Source: Treponema sp.
GTDB taxonomy: Bacteria; Spirochaetota; Spirochaetia; Treponematales; Treponemataceae
Reading direction: 5' to 3'
Assembly (NCBI GenBank): GCA_017484285.1
Contig: JAFUTH010000024.1
Coordinates: 25,714-89,713 of the forward strand
Length of the DNA: 64,000 nt
Shown here: one piece after another, positions 9,136-16,398 of the stretch
Layout of the letters: each line of letters starts with the position of its first letter
Numbering within the stretch: the stretch's first letter is position 1
Program-made: the position numbers and the translations under genes
Notes under the pieces: generated by a model
Databases searched by the model: none
What the model was told of the DNA's origin: nothing
Seen by the model: the letters and a program-made list of their open reading frames with translations, nothing else

Positions 9136-9171
9136 GCTTATTTATTTGCGAAAATCGTTTGTTTTTGACAG
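9136..9171 (-). promoter_or_regulatory. Shared 26-bp promoter-like motif, copy A
   Basis: Read on the minus strand: CTGTCA (9171-9166), then CAAACGATTTT (9161-9151), two bases, then CAAATAAATAAGC (9148-9136). The ATG at 9111 follows after 24 nt. The same block is found at 19969-20004 and, on the plus strand, at 15691-15716. A T-tract followed at fixed distance by CAAATAAATA looks like an alternative promoter or activator site. Confidence 0.55.
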
Positions 9172-9208
9172 TAAAAATGCAAAAAAATCAAAAAAAACTA
9201 TAAAAAAG

Positions 9209-9237
9209 TTATTCTAAGCGCGATTTTATGCTATACT
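9209..9237 (+). promoter_or_regulatory. Promoter of the corA-like gene
   Basis: TTATTC at 9209-9214, a 17-nt spacer, and TATACT at 9232-9237. The -10 box overlaps the codons after the in-frame ATG at 9228, so that ATG would lie upstream of the transcript start. This favours the ATG at 9258 as the true start. Confidence 0.55.
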
Positions 9238-9257
9238 TTTTCCGTTTTGGAATTCCA

Positions 9258-10241
9258 ATGATTAGATACTGGATTCAAGAAGACAACCAGTTTGTCCACA
9301 TCGAAAAAGAAGAGATTTCTCAGCACGAAGGAAAACGGCTTTGGATTGACGCCCGCAGGGTCTCTCAGACGGAGCTTTCCGAACTTCAAGCAGAATACGC
9401 GCTCGATCCAGAGCTTCTTCTCGATGTCATGGACCAGGACGAGCTTTCCCGCATCGAAGACTGGGACGACTATGTGCTTGCCATTCTGCGTCTTCCTGTC
9501 TTCACGCCCAATTCAGAAGTCGCCTACACGACGGCTCCCGTGGGCGCAATCATCTTCCCTGACAAAATCATCACGATTTGCTGGACGGACTGCGAAGTCT
9601 TAAAAGATTTGAGCGCGAACCGAATCAAGGGCTTATCGCTCATGGATTTCCCCGCGTTTTTAATCCGCATTCTCGCCCGAAGCGACATCATGTTTTTGCG
9701 CTATCTTAAGGAAATCAGCCGCCGCGTCACTTCGATTCAGGGCGAACTTCACGAACAAATCGAAAACGCCGAGCTCATCCAATTGCTCAACCTCGAAAAG
9801 TCACTCACCTACTTCACCACCTCGCTCAAAGCGAACCAACTTTTGCTCGAAAAAATCCGCCGCACGCGCATTCTCCGCTTGGATAGCGATGACCAGGAAT
9901 GGCTCGACGATGTTGAAATCGATAACCGGCAGGCTATGGAAATGGCAGACACCTACAGTGCAATCACCACGGGCATTATGGACGCGTTCGCAAACGTCAT
10001 CTCCAACAACATGAATGTCATCATGAAGAAACTTACCGTCATTTCGCTTGTTCTCATGATTATAAGCGGCATTACGAGCTACTGGGGCATGAATGTGCGG
10101 CTTCCGTGGACAAAGAGCGACAACTGGACGGGCTTCATCTGCATCACCGCCCTCTGTGCCATCTCCGCCACCGTCGCCTACATCGTCATGAACCTCAAAC
10201 CCGTTAAGAAGGTGAAAAAAGCAAAGAGGAAAAAAAAGTGA
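9258..10241 (+). CDS. corA: CorA-family magnesium/divalent cation transporter
   Basis: 327 residues from the chosen start. The acidic cytoplasmic N-terminal domain is followed by a long helix and two C-terminal transmembrane segments. The first ends in the diagnostic pore motif YWGMNV (GMN), near residue 275. CorA forms pentameric channels importing Mg2+ (or Co2+/Ni2+). The C-terminus is strongly basic (KKVKKAKRKKK), as in many CorA proteins. An in-frame ATG exists 10 codons earlier at 9228, but the best promoter has its -10 box just downstream of it. It is monocistronic and followed by a repeat-rich gap. Confidence 0.93.
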   Translation: MIRYWIQEDNQFVHIEKEEISQHEGKRLWIDARRVSQTELSELQAEYALDPELLLDVMDQDELSRIEDWDDYVLAILRLPVFTPNSEVAYTTAPVGAIIFPDKIITICWTDCEVLKDLSANRIKGLSLMDFPAFLIRILARSDIMFLRYLKEISRRVTSIQGELHEQIENAELIQLLNLEKSLTYFTTSLKANQLLLEKIRRTRILRLDSDDQEWLDDVEIDNRQAMEMADTYSAITTGIMDAFANVISNNMNVIMKKLTVISLVLMIISGITSYWGMNVRLPWTKSDNWTGFICITALCAISATVAYIVMNLKPVKKVKKAKRKKK

Positions 10242-10242
10242 G

Positions 10243-10360
10243 CAGGGAGCAGTGTGTGGTGAGCAGTTGTTGGGCGCTCCCCGCTTCGCGGGTCGGGTGT
10301 TCCGCCCTTCGCTCACGCTCATACCGCTTCGCGGTACTACGGGGCTCCATACCCTAGCGC
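10243..10360. repeat. Intergenic palindromic repeat element (GGGCG..GCGGGTCGGG family)
   Basis: Begins with iterated GAGCAGT words (10243-10270), then an element starting GGGCGCTCCCCGCTTCGCGGG and ending CTCCATACCCTAGCGC, with several small GC palindromes (for example CCGCTTCGCGG). It is a diverged relative of the elements at 55414-55518, 59546-59654 and 63754-63862. With the next element it fills the 295-nt gap between corA and the SUMF1-like gene. No gene is seen there. Confidence 0.7.
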
Positions 10361-10365
10361 AAAAA

Positions 10366-10520
10366 ATTCCTCACAGAGTTAAAGAGCACACAGAGAGTAT
10401 TTCAAATATGAACGACTTATACCAAAAATATATCGTTTGAAAAAAAACGAGAAAGAGGTATAGAATTTACTGAGATAAAATTTTCTCTGTGAACTCTGTG
10501 TCCTCTGTGAGAAATTCATA
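10366..10520. repeat. Long inverted repeat built of CACAGAG words
   Basis: The left arm (TTCCTCACAGAG, then CACACAGAGAG) and right arm (CTCTGTGAACTCTGTGTCC, then CTCTGTGAGAA) are made of the same iterated word in opposite orientation, enclosing about 80 nt. It is related to 12307-12379. Its position before the SUMF1-like gene means the 5' leader could fold into a long hairpin. Confidence 0.7.
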
Positions 10521-10536
10521 AAAAAGGAGATTACAC

Positions 10537-11502
10537 ATGCGAAAAGTTTTGTTCAGCACAATTATATTCTCACTTGCCTTTTTTGGCGTGACCGCCCAAG
10601 AATTCAACTCCCTCTCTCCCGTGCGCTTAGGTCCTGTTGCACCCGCGCAATACGATGTCTATGTAATTGGCGACGGAAGCCAGTCTTACACGGCGACGCG
10701 GTGGATTACACCGTTTGAAATCAACCGCTACGAAACGACCTATGAACTTTGGTACGAAACGCGCGAAATTGCCGAAGCATTGGGCTACCGCTTCATCAAC
10801 CCCGGTCAGGAAGGAAATCGCGGAAAACGCGGGGCTGAGCCGACGAGCGAAAAAGAACAGCCCGTCACGATGATTTCGTGGTACGACGCGATTATTTGGT
10901 GCAACGCATTCTCAGAAATCCACAATCTTACGCCGTGCTATGTTTTAAACGGCGCGATTCTCAAAGATGCCACCGACACCGTTTCCTGCGATTTGTGCTC
11001 ATGCGACTTCACGGCAAACGGCTACCGTCTCCCAACCGAAGCCGAATGGGAATACGCCGCCCGAAAAACGATTTCCGGTATGCAAAGCGGCGGAACGGCA
11101 AGCGGTCAAGTCGATAAATACGGAAAAGAAGACGAGTCAATTCCCGAAGAAGAAGTCTCTTGGTCAGCATTCAACTCGCGCGGCACACACAAAGTCGGTA
11201 CGGCGGGCACTCCGTTTACCGAAGACGCACCGCCCGAAGCGGGAAGCGGAAACCCAAACGGAGCCGGGCTTTTTGACATGAGCGGAAATGTCTGTGAATT
11301 CACGTGGGACTGGAACGGTCGCTATCTTGAGACCGAACCGGGAGAGCGCGCGACAGGACTCGCAGCGGGAAGCGAGCGCGTAAGCCGTGGCGGAAGCTGG
11401 AGCGAATACACGCCCTTCATCTACGCCGGAGACCGCTACAGCTATGACCCCAACGAGTGCTACAACTATTTAGGATTCAGATTCGCACGAACTGTGAAGT
11501 AA
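10537..11502 (+). CDS. Secreted SUMF1/formylglycine-generating-enzyme-fold protein
   Basis: 321 residues with a signal peptide (MRKVLFSTIIFSLAFFGVTA). The family pattern is clear: FEINRYETTYELW near the start, PVTMISWYDAIIWCNAFSE, YRLPTEAEWEYAAR, then GLFDMSGNVCEFTWDW, SRGGSWSEY and the closing YLGFRFAR. Proteins of this fold include formylglycine-generating enzymes, non-haem iron oxidases and non-enzymatic ligand-binding forms. The copper-binding cysteine pair of true FGEs is not evident, so a non-FGE role is likely. AAAAGGAG precedes the start. No sulfatase gene is nearby. Spirochaetes often carry several such paralogues. Confidence 0.85.
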   Translation: MRKVLFSTIIFSLAFFGVTAQEFNSLSPVRLGPVAPAQYDVYVIGDGSQSYTATRWITPFEINRYETTYELWYETREIAEALGYRFINPGQEGNRGKRGAEPTSEKEQPVTMISWYDAIIWCNAFSEIHNLTPCYVLNGAILKDATDTVSCDLCSCDFTANGYRLPTEAEWEYAARKTISGMQSGGTASGQVDKYGKEDESIPEEEVSWSAFNSRGTHKVGTAGTPFTEDAPPEAGSGNPNGAGLFDMSGNVCEFTWDWNGRYLETEPGERATGLAAGSERVSRGGSWSEYTPFIYAGDRYSYDPNECYNYLGFRFARTVK

Positions 11503-11506
11503 AAAA

Positions 11507-11570
11507 GACGCGGATACACGCAGATAAACACAGATAAAAATATCCGCGTGCATCAGTGTTCATCCGCGTC
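11507..11570. repeat. Inverted repeat of GCGGAT/ATCCGC words between convergent genes
   Basis: GACGCGGAT (11507-11515) pairs with ATCCGCGTC (11562-11570). Between them are further imperfect copies (ACGCAGAT, ACACAGAT; TATCCGCGTG, GTGTTCATCC). It may act as a bidirectional terminator for the flanking convergent genes, and it belongs to the same structural type as the CACAGA elements. Confidence 0.65.
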
Positions 11571-12265
11571 TAAATAGTTAGTAATTCCGCTTTCGTAACA
11601 CTCCAGTTTTCACTTGCGTTCTTTTCAACCTCAACCCAGCCGTATTTGCCTTCTGCAAGGCTTCCCGGGTTAATCACAGTAGTTTCGCCGATTTTTGAGA
11701 TGCCTGCGCTCTCGTGGATATGCCCCGTAACGACCAAGAACGGCGCGCGCTTTTCGATGTAGGCGCGGAGTTTTTCGCTCCCGACATGAACGCCGTTCGG
11801 GAGTTTGTCGCACTCAGTTTCTTTCGGCGGATTGTGCATAATCAAAATGAGATTCGACCAATGCCCGTTTTCATCGGCAGAATCCGCGCTCGCATTCTCG
11901 ACCACATTGTAATCAGAGAGAATTTCATCCTCGTCGCGCTCAAAGGGCGTCGTGCCCGTGAATTTTGTGCCGCCGCCAGAGCCACAAATCGCGATTCCGT
12001 CGTGGAAAGCAATCGTGCCTTCAACGCTCACATCGGCACCTTCAATCTCAGAGAGAAAATCGGGATTGTCGCAGTTTCCGAGCACGGCGAAAATGTTCTC
12101 GTGTTTTTTGAGTAATTTTTCAAGAACGGGCTTTCCCGTCTCCTCATGCTCGAATTTTGCAAAATCTCCGCCGAACAAAACCGCGTCCGCCTCGGTAAAG
12201 CGAGCATCCAGTTTGTCGAGATTTTCCACATCTCCGTGAATGTCAGATAACACCAAAAATTTCAT
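11570..12265 (-). CDS. Calcineurin-like metallophosphoesterase (YfcE/MJ0936 type)
   Basis: 231 residues from the chosen start MKFLVLSDIHGD, where AGGAGG lies seven bases upstream (12278-12273); an earlier in-frame ATG at 12286 is upstream of this Shine-Dalgarno. Metal ligands are visible: DxH in LSDIHGD, GGD in AVLFGGDFAKF, GNCD in AVLGNCDNPD, and VVTGHIHESAG with INPGS at the end. This small family contains phosphodiesterases of unclear physiological substrate. It probably stands alone: inverted-repeat elements lie on both sides. Confidence 0.9.
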   Translation of the reverse strand: MKFLVLSDIHGDVENLDKLDARFTEADAVLFGGDFAKFEHEETGKPVLEKLLKKHENIFAVLGNCDNPDFLSEIEGADVSVEGTIAFHDGIAICGSGGGTKFTGTTPFERDEDEILSDYNVVENASADSADENGHWSNLILIMHNPPKETECDKLPNGVHVGSEKLRAYIEKRAPFLVVTGHIHESAGISKIGETTVINPGSLAEGKYGWVEVEKNASENWSVTKAELLTI

Positions 12266-12306
12266 AAAATTACCTCCTGGTTTCAAAAAAACATATTACA
12301 CAAATT

Positions 12307-12379
12307 AAATTCCTCACAGAGTACACAGAGACCACAGAGGAAGAATACTCAGTGAACCCTTAAGCTCTGTGAGAAATTT
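12307..12379. repeat. Inverted repeat of CACAGAG words
   Basis: AAATTCCTCACAGAG (12307-12321) pairs with CTCTGTGAGAAATTT (12365-12379), with more CACAGAG copies inside. The arms closely match those at 10366-10520. It overlaps the last base of the hisC stop codon, so it may terminate the hisC transcript. Confidence 0.75.
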
Positions 12380-13548
12380 TACATTTCTGCCATCACTTCC
12401 CTTAACGCATGCATTTGCTCGTGCGTGCCGATTGTGATGCGAAGATATTCCTCGATTCCGGGCGTGTCGAATCGGCGCACTAAAATGCCACTTTCTTTGA
12501 TTTTTTTGTACGCCGCCTCGCCATTCACGCCGTCTTTTTTGCAGAAGACAAAATTCGTCTGGCTGTCGAGCACGCTCCAGCCCTTTTCGCGCAAAAAGTC
12601 GATGAACTCATCGCGCTCAAAGGCAACCGACTGCGCGCATTTGACATAATAGCCCGCGTCTTTACACGCCGCGATTCCCGCCTGCTGGGCAAGATAGTCA
12701 ATCGGGAAGTGGTTGAGCGAATTTTTTACCGTGGTGACGGCGTTCACGAGCTCTTTGTTCGCCACGAGATAGCCGAGCCGCTGCCCCGCCCCGCACAAAC
12801 TTTTTGACGTTGTGCGCACAATCACGAGATTTTGGAATTCTGCGAGCAAAGGAATTGAGCTTTCTCCGCCAAAATCGACATACGCCTCGTCCACGACGAA
12901 CACCTTGTCGCGCGGGGCTTTTTTGAGCATTTCGCGCACCTCATCGCGCGTAAGTCCGAGCGACGTGGGCGCGTTCGGATTCGCAAAGATGATGCCAGAA
13001 TCCTCACGATGAGCCGCCTCGAGCATTTTTTGCGTATCGAGCGTCCAGTCTGAATTCAGCGGAATTTTTTCGAGCGGAATATTGTAGAATCCGCCGTACA
13101 CGGGATAAAACGAATACGTGTGCTCAGGCAACACCAGTTTTCGGTCTGAATCAAAAAACGCGTAGAACACAAAACTCAGGACTTCATCGCTTCCGTTCCC
13201 TGCGTAAATCATGTCGGACGTAACAACAAACGGGATTTTGTCGAATTCACTCGGGCTTACGAGCGCGTCGCTTCCATTTTGCTTTCCGCCCTCAAGATTC
13301 GCTCGGCACAAAACGCCGCCCGACTTGTTGAGCATGTCGGCGATTGCTTCTTTGAGCTCGTTTGAGTCGGGGTCAGGATAGAGCGCGAGTTTTTCGGGAT
13401 GTGCTTTTGCCGCATCGCGCACGGCTTTAATCACTTTTGGTGACGGCGGATACGGATTTTCGTTCGCGTTCAGTTTTATGTACGCTCTGTCTTTTGGCTG
13501 CTCACCCGGCACATACGGGTGAAGATTTTTCATTCGTGATGAAAGCAT
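12379..13548 (-). CDS. hisC: Histidinol-phosphate aminotransferase family protein
   Basis: 389 residues, a PLP fold type I aminotransferase. The N-terminal substrate loop YIKLNANENPYPPSPKV, GNGSDEVL, FANPNAPTSLGL, VVDEAYVDFGG and the PLP-lysine region RTTSKSLCGAGQRLGYLV are all present. HisC converts imidazole-acetol phosphate plus glutamate to histidinol phosphate, and close relatives act on aromatic amino acids. No other his gene is nearby, so the assignment to histidine synthesis is not supported by context. A GGAG lies before the ATG at 13548. An insert of about 20 residues (CRANLEGGKQNGSDALV) near residue 80 is unusual for the family. Confidence 0.88.
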   Translation of the reverse strand: MLSSRMKNLHPYVPGEQPKDRAYIKLNANENPYPPSPKVIKAVRDAAKAHPEKLALYPDPDSNELKEAIADMLNKSGGVLCRANLEGGKQNGSDALVSPSEFDKIPFVVTSDMIYAGNGSDEVLSFVFYAFFDSDRKLVLPEHTYSFYPVYGGFYNIPLEKIPLNSDWTLDTQKMLEAAHREDSGIIFANPNAPTSLGLTRDEVREMLKKAPRDKVFVVDEAYVDFGGESSIPLLAEFQNLVIVRTTSKSLCGAGQRLGYLVANKELVNAVTTVKNSLNHFPIDYLAQQAGIAACKDAGYYVKCAQSVAFERDEFIDFLREKGWSVLDSQTNFVFCKKDGVNGEAAYKKIKESGILVRRFDTPGIEEYLRITIGTHEQMHALREVMAEM

Positions 13549-13621
13549 TTTTTTGGCTCCGTTTTTTTTATTTTCAAGTTTCAGTTTTCAAATTTCTCTT
13601 TATTTTATGACAAATTGCTGA

Positions 13622-13627
13622 TAAGAT
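13622..13627 (+). promoter_or_regulatory. -10 box six bases before the start codon (leaderless type)
   Basis: TAAGAT at 13622-13627 is followed by AAAGTC and the ATG at 13634. No Shine-Dalgarno is present. The -35 region (TTTATT at 17-nt spacing) is weak. Confidence 0.5.
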
Positions 13628-13633
13628 AAAGTC

Positions 13634-15571
13634 ATGGCAACAACAACAAGTATCATCGTATTATTAAAATTTTTTGCTTCACGACAAAAAAGTGCCGTTG
13701 TTGATTATACCGACTTTTGTGACTACCTCAAACGATATTCAGAACACCACCTCGAAGAGCAGCCCTCACTTTCTTTCTATCTCGAAGATCCTGTTCCCGC
13801 ACTCCAAACAGAATTAGACAAACTTATCGATTCAAAACTCATCATCATCGTAAACACCTCCGCCGAAAAGCAAGGAATCATCGTTATTCCGTTTTACATC
13901 GAGCGTTTTGCCGAACGCTACAAAGATATTGCGGTCAATCCCGCCCTGCCGTTTCCCTCCGAGGCTGATTTGCCAAAAGGAACGCCAAAAGAAGTCGTTC
14001 AACGCCATAATGCTGCGGAATTACTCTCAAAATTGCTCGAAAAACAAGAACTCAATGACAAGATTTTATACGGCATAGCCCTGCCCCATGACGCCCCCTC
14101 AATTTTGTTGCCATCGAATGTTTCAGTCATCACGCTCGTAGAGGACGCCATCGGAAAGATTCAGAACATGCTCAAAAAGGACGACCATCACGACTACTTC
14201 CTCAAAAAACTCACGGTCTCAAATCCGGGGCGCGAGATGGTCACCAAAAACTTTTTCAATGCATTCGTTGACCGACCCGATCACTCCATCGAAACACTGA
14301 GCCAAACCACCGAGAATTTCTATCTCTGGAACCAGCTCTGCTTTTTCATCAAGCAAGACTACGAAAAAATCAAGGATTTCACGCAGGAAGATTTATCGTG
14401 CTTACAGGCGATTTACATCACCGAAGTCGCGGCAAATTACTTTAAGAACCGTGCGCAGGAAAACGCCAAAAAAGAAGGCGCAATCAAGATGCTTGAATCC
14501 CTGCTACTCCAGCCACCGTACTATTTCACCTTTGAAGAAATAACTAAATTCACCGACACAAAGGGAATTCCGTTGCTCGGGCAATATTCCGAAGATGAGC
14601 TCAAAGAGTATCTTCACAAAAAAACGCAGGAAGCTCCCGTCCAAGAGTTGCCAGATTTGCTCGTCTTTAAGACCTATGACGAGCAACGCTATTTTATTTT
14701 TAAGAGCAAGGTGCTCCAGCTCATTCTCAGGCTCTGTACTGATGCCCGCGTTTCCGTTCAAGAAGCAATCAAATCGCACTGGATGGAAGTGCTCAAAGCA
14801 TTCGATTTTCTTCCCGAAATGCGCGACCAAAATGCCTTTGAAGAACGGCTCGAAAAAGAAGTCAGAATCCAGTCGCCGATTTTGAGCGCACTGCTTCATT
14901 CGTCATTTTTGCCGTTGCTGAGCTACGATGCCGCCGGTGGTGATGACACAAGCAAAATCAGCCTATTTGTCAACGGGCAGTTACTGCCGTACAGCGATAT
15001 TCTGCTCATGAGCCGGCAAGAGCTTTTAACAGACGCAAAGATTCTGCTTCCATTCTGGTACTCAATGCCAATCATCTCATGGATTATGCGGATGATTCTC
15101 CGTCCGCCAAAAGCAAAGCGTGCAAAAAAGCGCAAAACAAAGGCAGAACTCTATCGTGAAGAAGAAGCATCAAAAAGCAAGGATGATGAAGCAGCTGCCC
15201 TTCTCGCAAACAACTCAAACGTTTCAAAAAAGGTGGCGCTCCGTGAAGCAGCGCGTGTCGCAGAGCAGAGTTTTGTTCCCGCGACATCAACCATGAACCG
15301 AGAGCTCGACTCATACGAGTCTCAGTGGAATCAGCTTTTGGGCAAGGAAGCGCACAATAATCTCACCGAAGACGTCAATTCGCTCATCCGTGATTATATC
15401 AGAAAAACACTCCGCACCATAAAAATGGACGGATTCACAAAGGAACGCATTCACAGTCTTGCGGAAAGTCTCGTCAATTCACCGGGATTGCAAAAAATAA
15501 AAGACAAAGATGCACTGCTCATGTATGTGCAACTCTACATGGTCAAACTCGTAAAAAACATTCCAATGTAG
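13634..15571 (+). CDS. Large cytoplasmic protein of unknown function
   Basis: 645 residues with no signal peptide. The composition is helical and charged. A hydrophobic stretch near residues 472-490 (LLPFWYSMPIISWIMRMILR) is followed by a strongly basic segment (PPKAKRAKKRKTKAE) and a long helical C-terminus, so it may bind membrane or nucleic acid there. I recognise no enzymatic motif. The tidy layout (own promoter, own terminator at 15576-15605) suggests a conserved housekeeping protein, possibly spirochaete-specific. The leaderless-type promoter supports the start at 13634. Confidence 0.7.
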   Translation: MATTTSIIVLLKFFASRQKSAVVDYTDFCDYLKRYSEHHLEEQPSLSFYLEDPVPALQTELDKLIDSKLIIIVNTSAEKQGIIVIPFYIERFAERYKDIAVNPALPFPSEADLPKGTPKEVVQRHNAAELLSKLLEKQELNDKILYGIALPHDAPSILLPSNVSVITLVEDAIGKIQNMLKKDDHHDYFLKKLTVSNPGREMVTKNFFNAFVDRPDHSIETLSQTTENFYLWNQLCFFIKQDYEKIKDFTQEDLSCLQAIYITEVAANYFKNRAQENAKKEGAIKMLESLLLQPPYYFTFEEITKFTDTKGIPLLGQYSEDELKEYLHKKTQEAPVQELPDLLVFKTYDEQRYFIFKSKVLQLILRLCTDARVSVQEAIKSHWMEVLKAFDFLPEMRDQNAFEERLEKEVRIQSPILSALLHSSFLPLLSYDAAGGDDTSKISLFVNGQLLPYSDILLMSRQELLTDAKILLPFWYSMPIISWIMRMILRPPKAKRAKKRKTKAELYREEEASKSKDDEAAALLANNSNVSKKVALREAARVAEQSFVPATSTMNRELDSYESQWNQLLGKEAHNNLTEDVNSLIRDYIRKTLRTIKMDGFTKERIHSLAESLVNSPGLQKIKDKDALLMYVQLYMVKLVKNIPM

Positions 15572-15575
15572 CTTG

Positions 15576-15605
15576 AAAGACTGTCCCAAAAAACGGACAG
15601 TCTTT
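15576..15605 (+). terminator. Rho-independent terminator
   Basis: AAAGACTGTCC (15576-15586) pairs with GGACAGTCTTT (15595-15605), loop CAAAAAAC, followed by a run of T. It starts five bases after the stop of the 645-residue protein. Confidence 0.92.
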
Positions 15606-15690
15606 TTTTTTGGAGTTTTTGGAGATTTTCATTTTTTTTCACAAAAAAATTCATTTTTTTTCGTTTTTTTCGCGTACGCCTTGCCGTGCT

Positions 15691-15716
15691 CAACCGTTTT
15701 TCACAAATAAATAAGC
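15691..15716 (+). promoter_or_regulatory. Shared 26-bp promoter-like motif, copy C (ssb)
   Basis: CAACCGTTTTT (15691-15701), two bases, then CAAATAAATAAGC (15704-15716). The first 11 bases are identical to copy B at 19984-19994 and the last 13 to both other copies. The ssb ATG lies 70 nt downstream, a longer leader than at the other two sites. Confidence 0.55.
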
Positions 15717-15786
15717 GAACACAAAATAATGCTGTTCGAAAGACTTCGGCCGAGTCAAAACAAAAACCTTGAAAAAGGAGTCTAGA

Positions 15787-16248
15787 ATGAACCAAATGAA
15801 TCAAATTATCGTCGAAGGAAATGTCGTGCGCGACTCACTTGTCAAACAAACGCCGCGCGGAACAAAAGTCTGCGTCGTTCCCATCGCGACAAACCACTTC
15901 TACAAAAATGCGAGCGGAGAACTTCAGAAAGATGTCGCATATCTCGATGTGGAGGCATGGGGGCAAAATTTCAGCGAAACAATCGTTCGGAATGCAACAA
16001 AAGGAAAAGCACTCCGCGTCGTCGGACGGCTCAAACAAGATCGCTGGAAAAGCCAAGATGGGAAGAGTAATTCAAAAGTCTACATTCTCGCGGAGCACAT
16101 TGACTTTCAATTTCCAAAAAGCAACGGAAATTCCCAGACAAACGAGAAAAACCAGGCTGAAAACGCAGCAACAGGGCTCAGGTCTGAGTCGACAGCCCTT
16201 TCATTCGATACAGAAGAATATGTGGATGGAGATGAGGCTGTTTTCTAA
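15787..16248 (+). CDS. ssb: Single-stranded DNA-binding protein
   Basis: 153 residues, one OB-fold (MNQMNQIIVEGNVVRDSLV, then YLDVEAWGQNFSE and ALRVVGRLKQDRW) and a disordered Gln/Asn-rich linker. The C-terminus DGDEAVF resembles the partner-binding tip of SSBs (DDDIPF). It coats ssDNA and recruits repair, replication and recombination proteins. The start at 15787 is chosen because AAGGAG lies directly upstream; an in-frame ATG at 15769 precedes the Shine-Dalgarno. It is not in the usual rpsF-ssb-rpsR operon, so it could be a second, specialised SSB. The motif upstream hints at special regulation. Confidence 0.9.
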   Translation: MNQMNQIIVEGNVVRDSLVKQTPRGTKVCVVPIATNHFYKNASGELQKDVAYLDVEAWGQNFSETIVRNATKGKALRVVGRLKQDRWKSQDGKSNSKVYILAEHIDFQFPKSNGNSQTNEKNQAENAATGLRSESTALSFDTEEYVDGDEAVF

Positions 16249-16255
16249 AAAAAAT

Positions 16256-16286
16256 AAACTGTCTTAGCAAGAATTTAAGACAGTTT
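16256..16286 (-). terminator. Terminator for the minus-strand U32 transcript
   Basis: AAACTGTCTTA (16256-16266) pairs with TAAGACAGTTT (16276-16286). Read on the minus strand the hairpin is followed by TTTATTTTTTTT, so it fits termination of the U32 gene. On the plus strand there is no T-tract after it. Confidence 0.75.
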
Positions 16287-16382
16287 GGCACAGGTAAAAC
16301 AAGGAAGCAAACTCAGCTCGTCCACACATTCTGATTGTGTTTTGTCAACGTTGAATTCACCTCCTTCGTACAGAATTGGCAT
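16275..16382 (-). CDS. Possible 35-residue small protein after the U32 gene
   Basis: Five bases after the U32 stop an ATG opens a 36-codon frame beginning MPILYEGGEFNVDK, with three cysteines (ECVDELSLLPCFTCAKLS) and a stop inside the terminator hairpin. The region is otherwise unexplained and lies between the arms of a 14-bp inverted repeat. No good Shine-Dalgarno precedes the ATG, so expression would need coupling. It could be chance. Confidence 0.25.
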   Translation of the reverse strand: MPILYEGGEFNVDKTQSECVDELSLLPCFTCAKLS

Positions 16383-16398
16383 TCGTTTTACCTGTGCC
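16287..16398. repeat. 14-bp perfect inverted repeat flanking 84 nt
   Basis: GGCACAGGTAAAAC (16287-16300) and GTTTTACCTGTGCC (16385-16398). The right arm contains the stop codon of the U32 gene. The left arm abuts the terminator. Either it forms a long stem at the 3' end of the U32 mRNA, or it marks an inserted small element. Confidence 0.6.
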
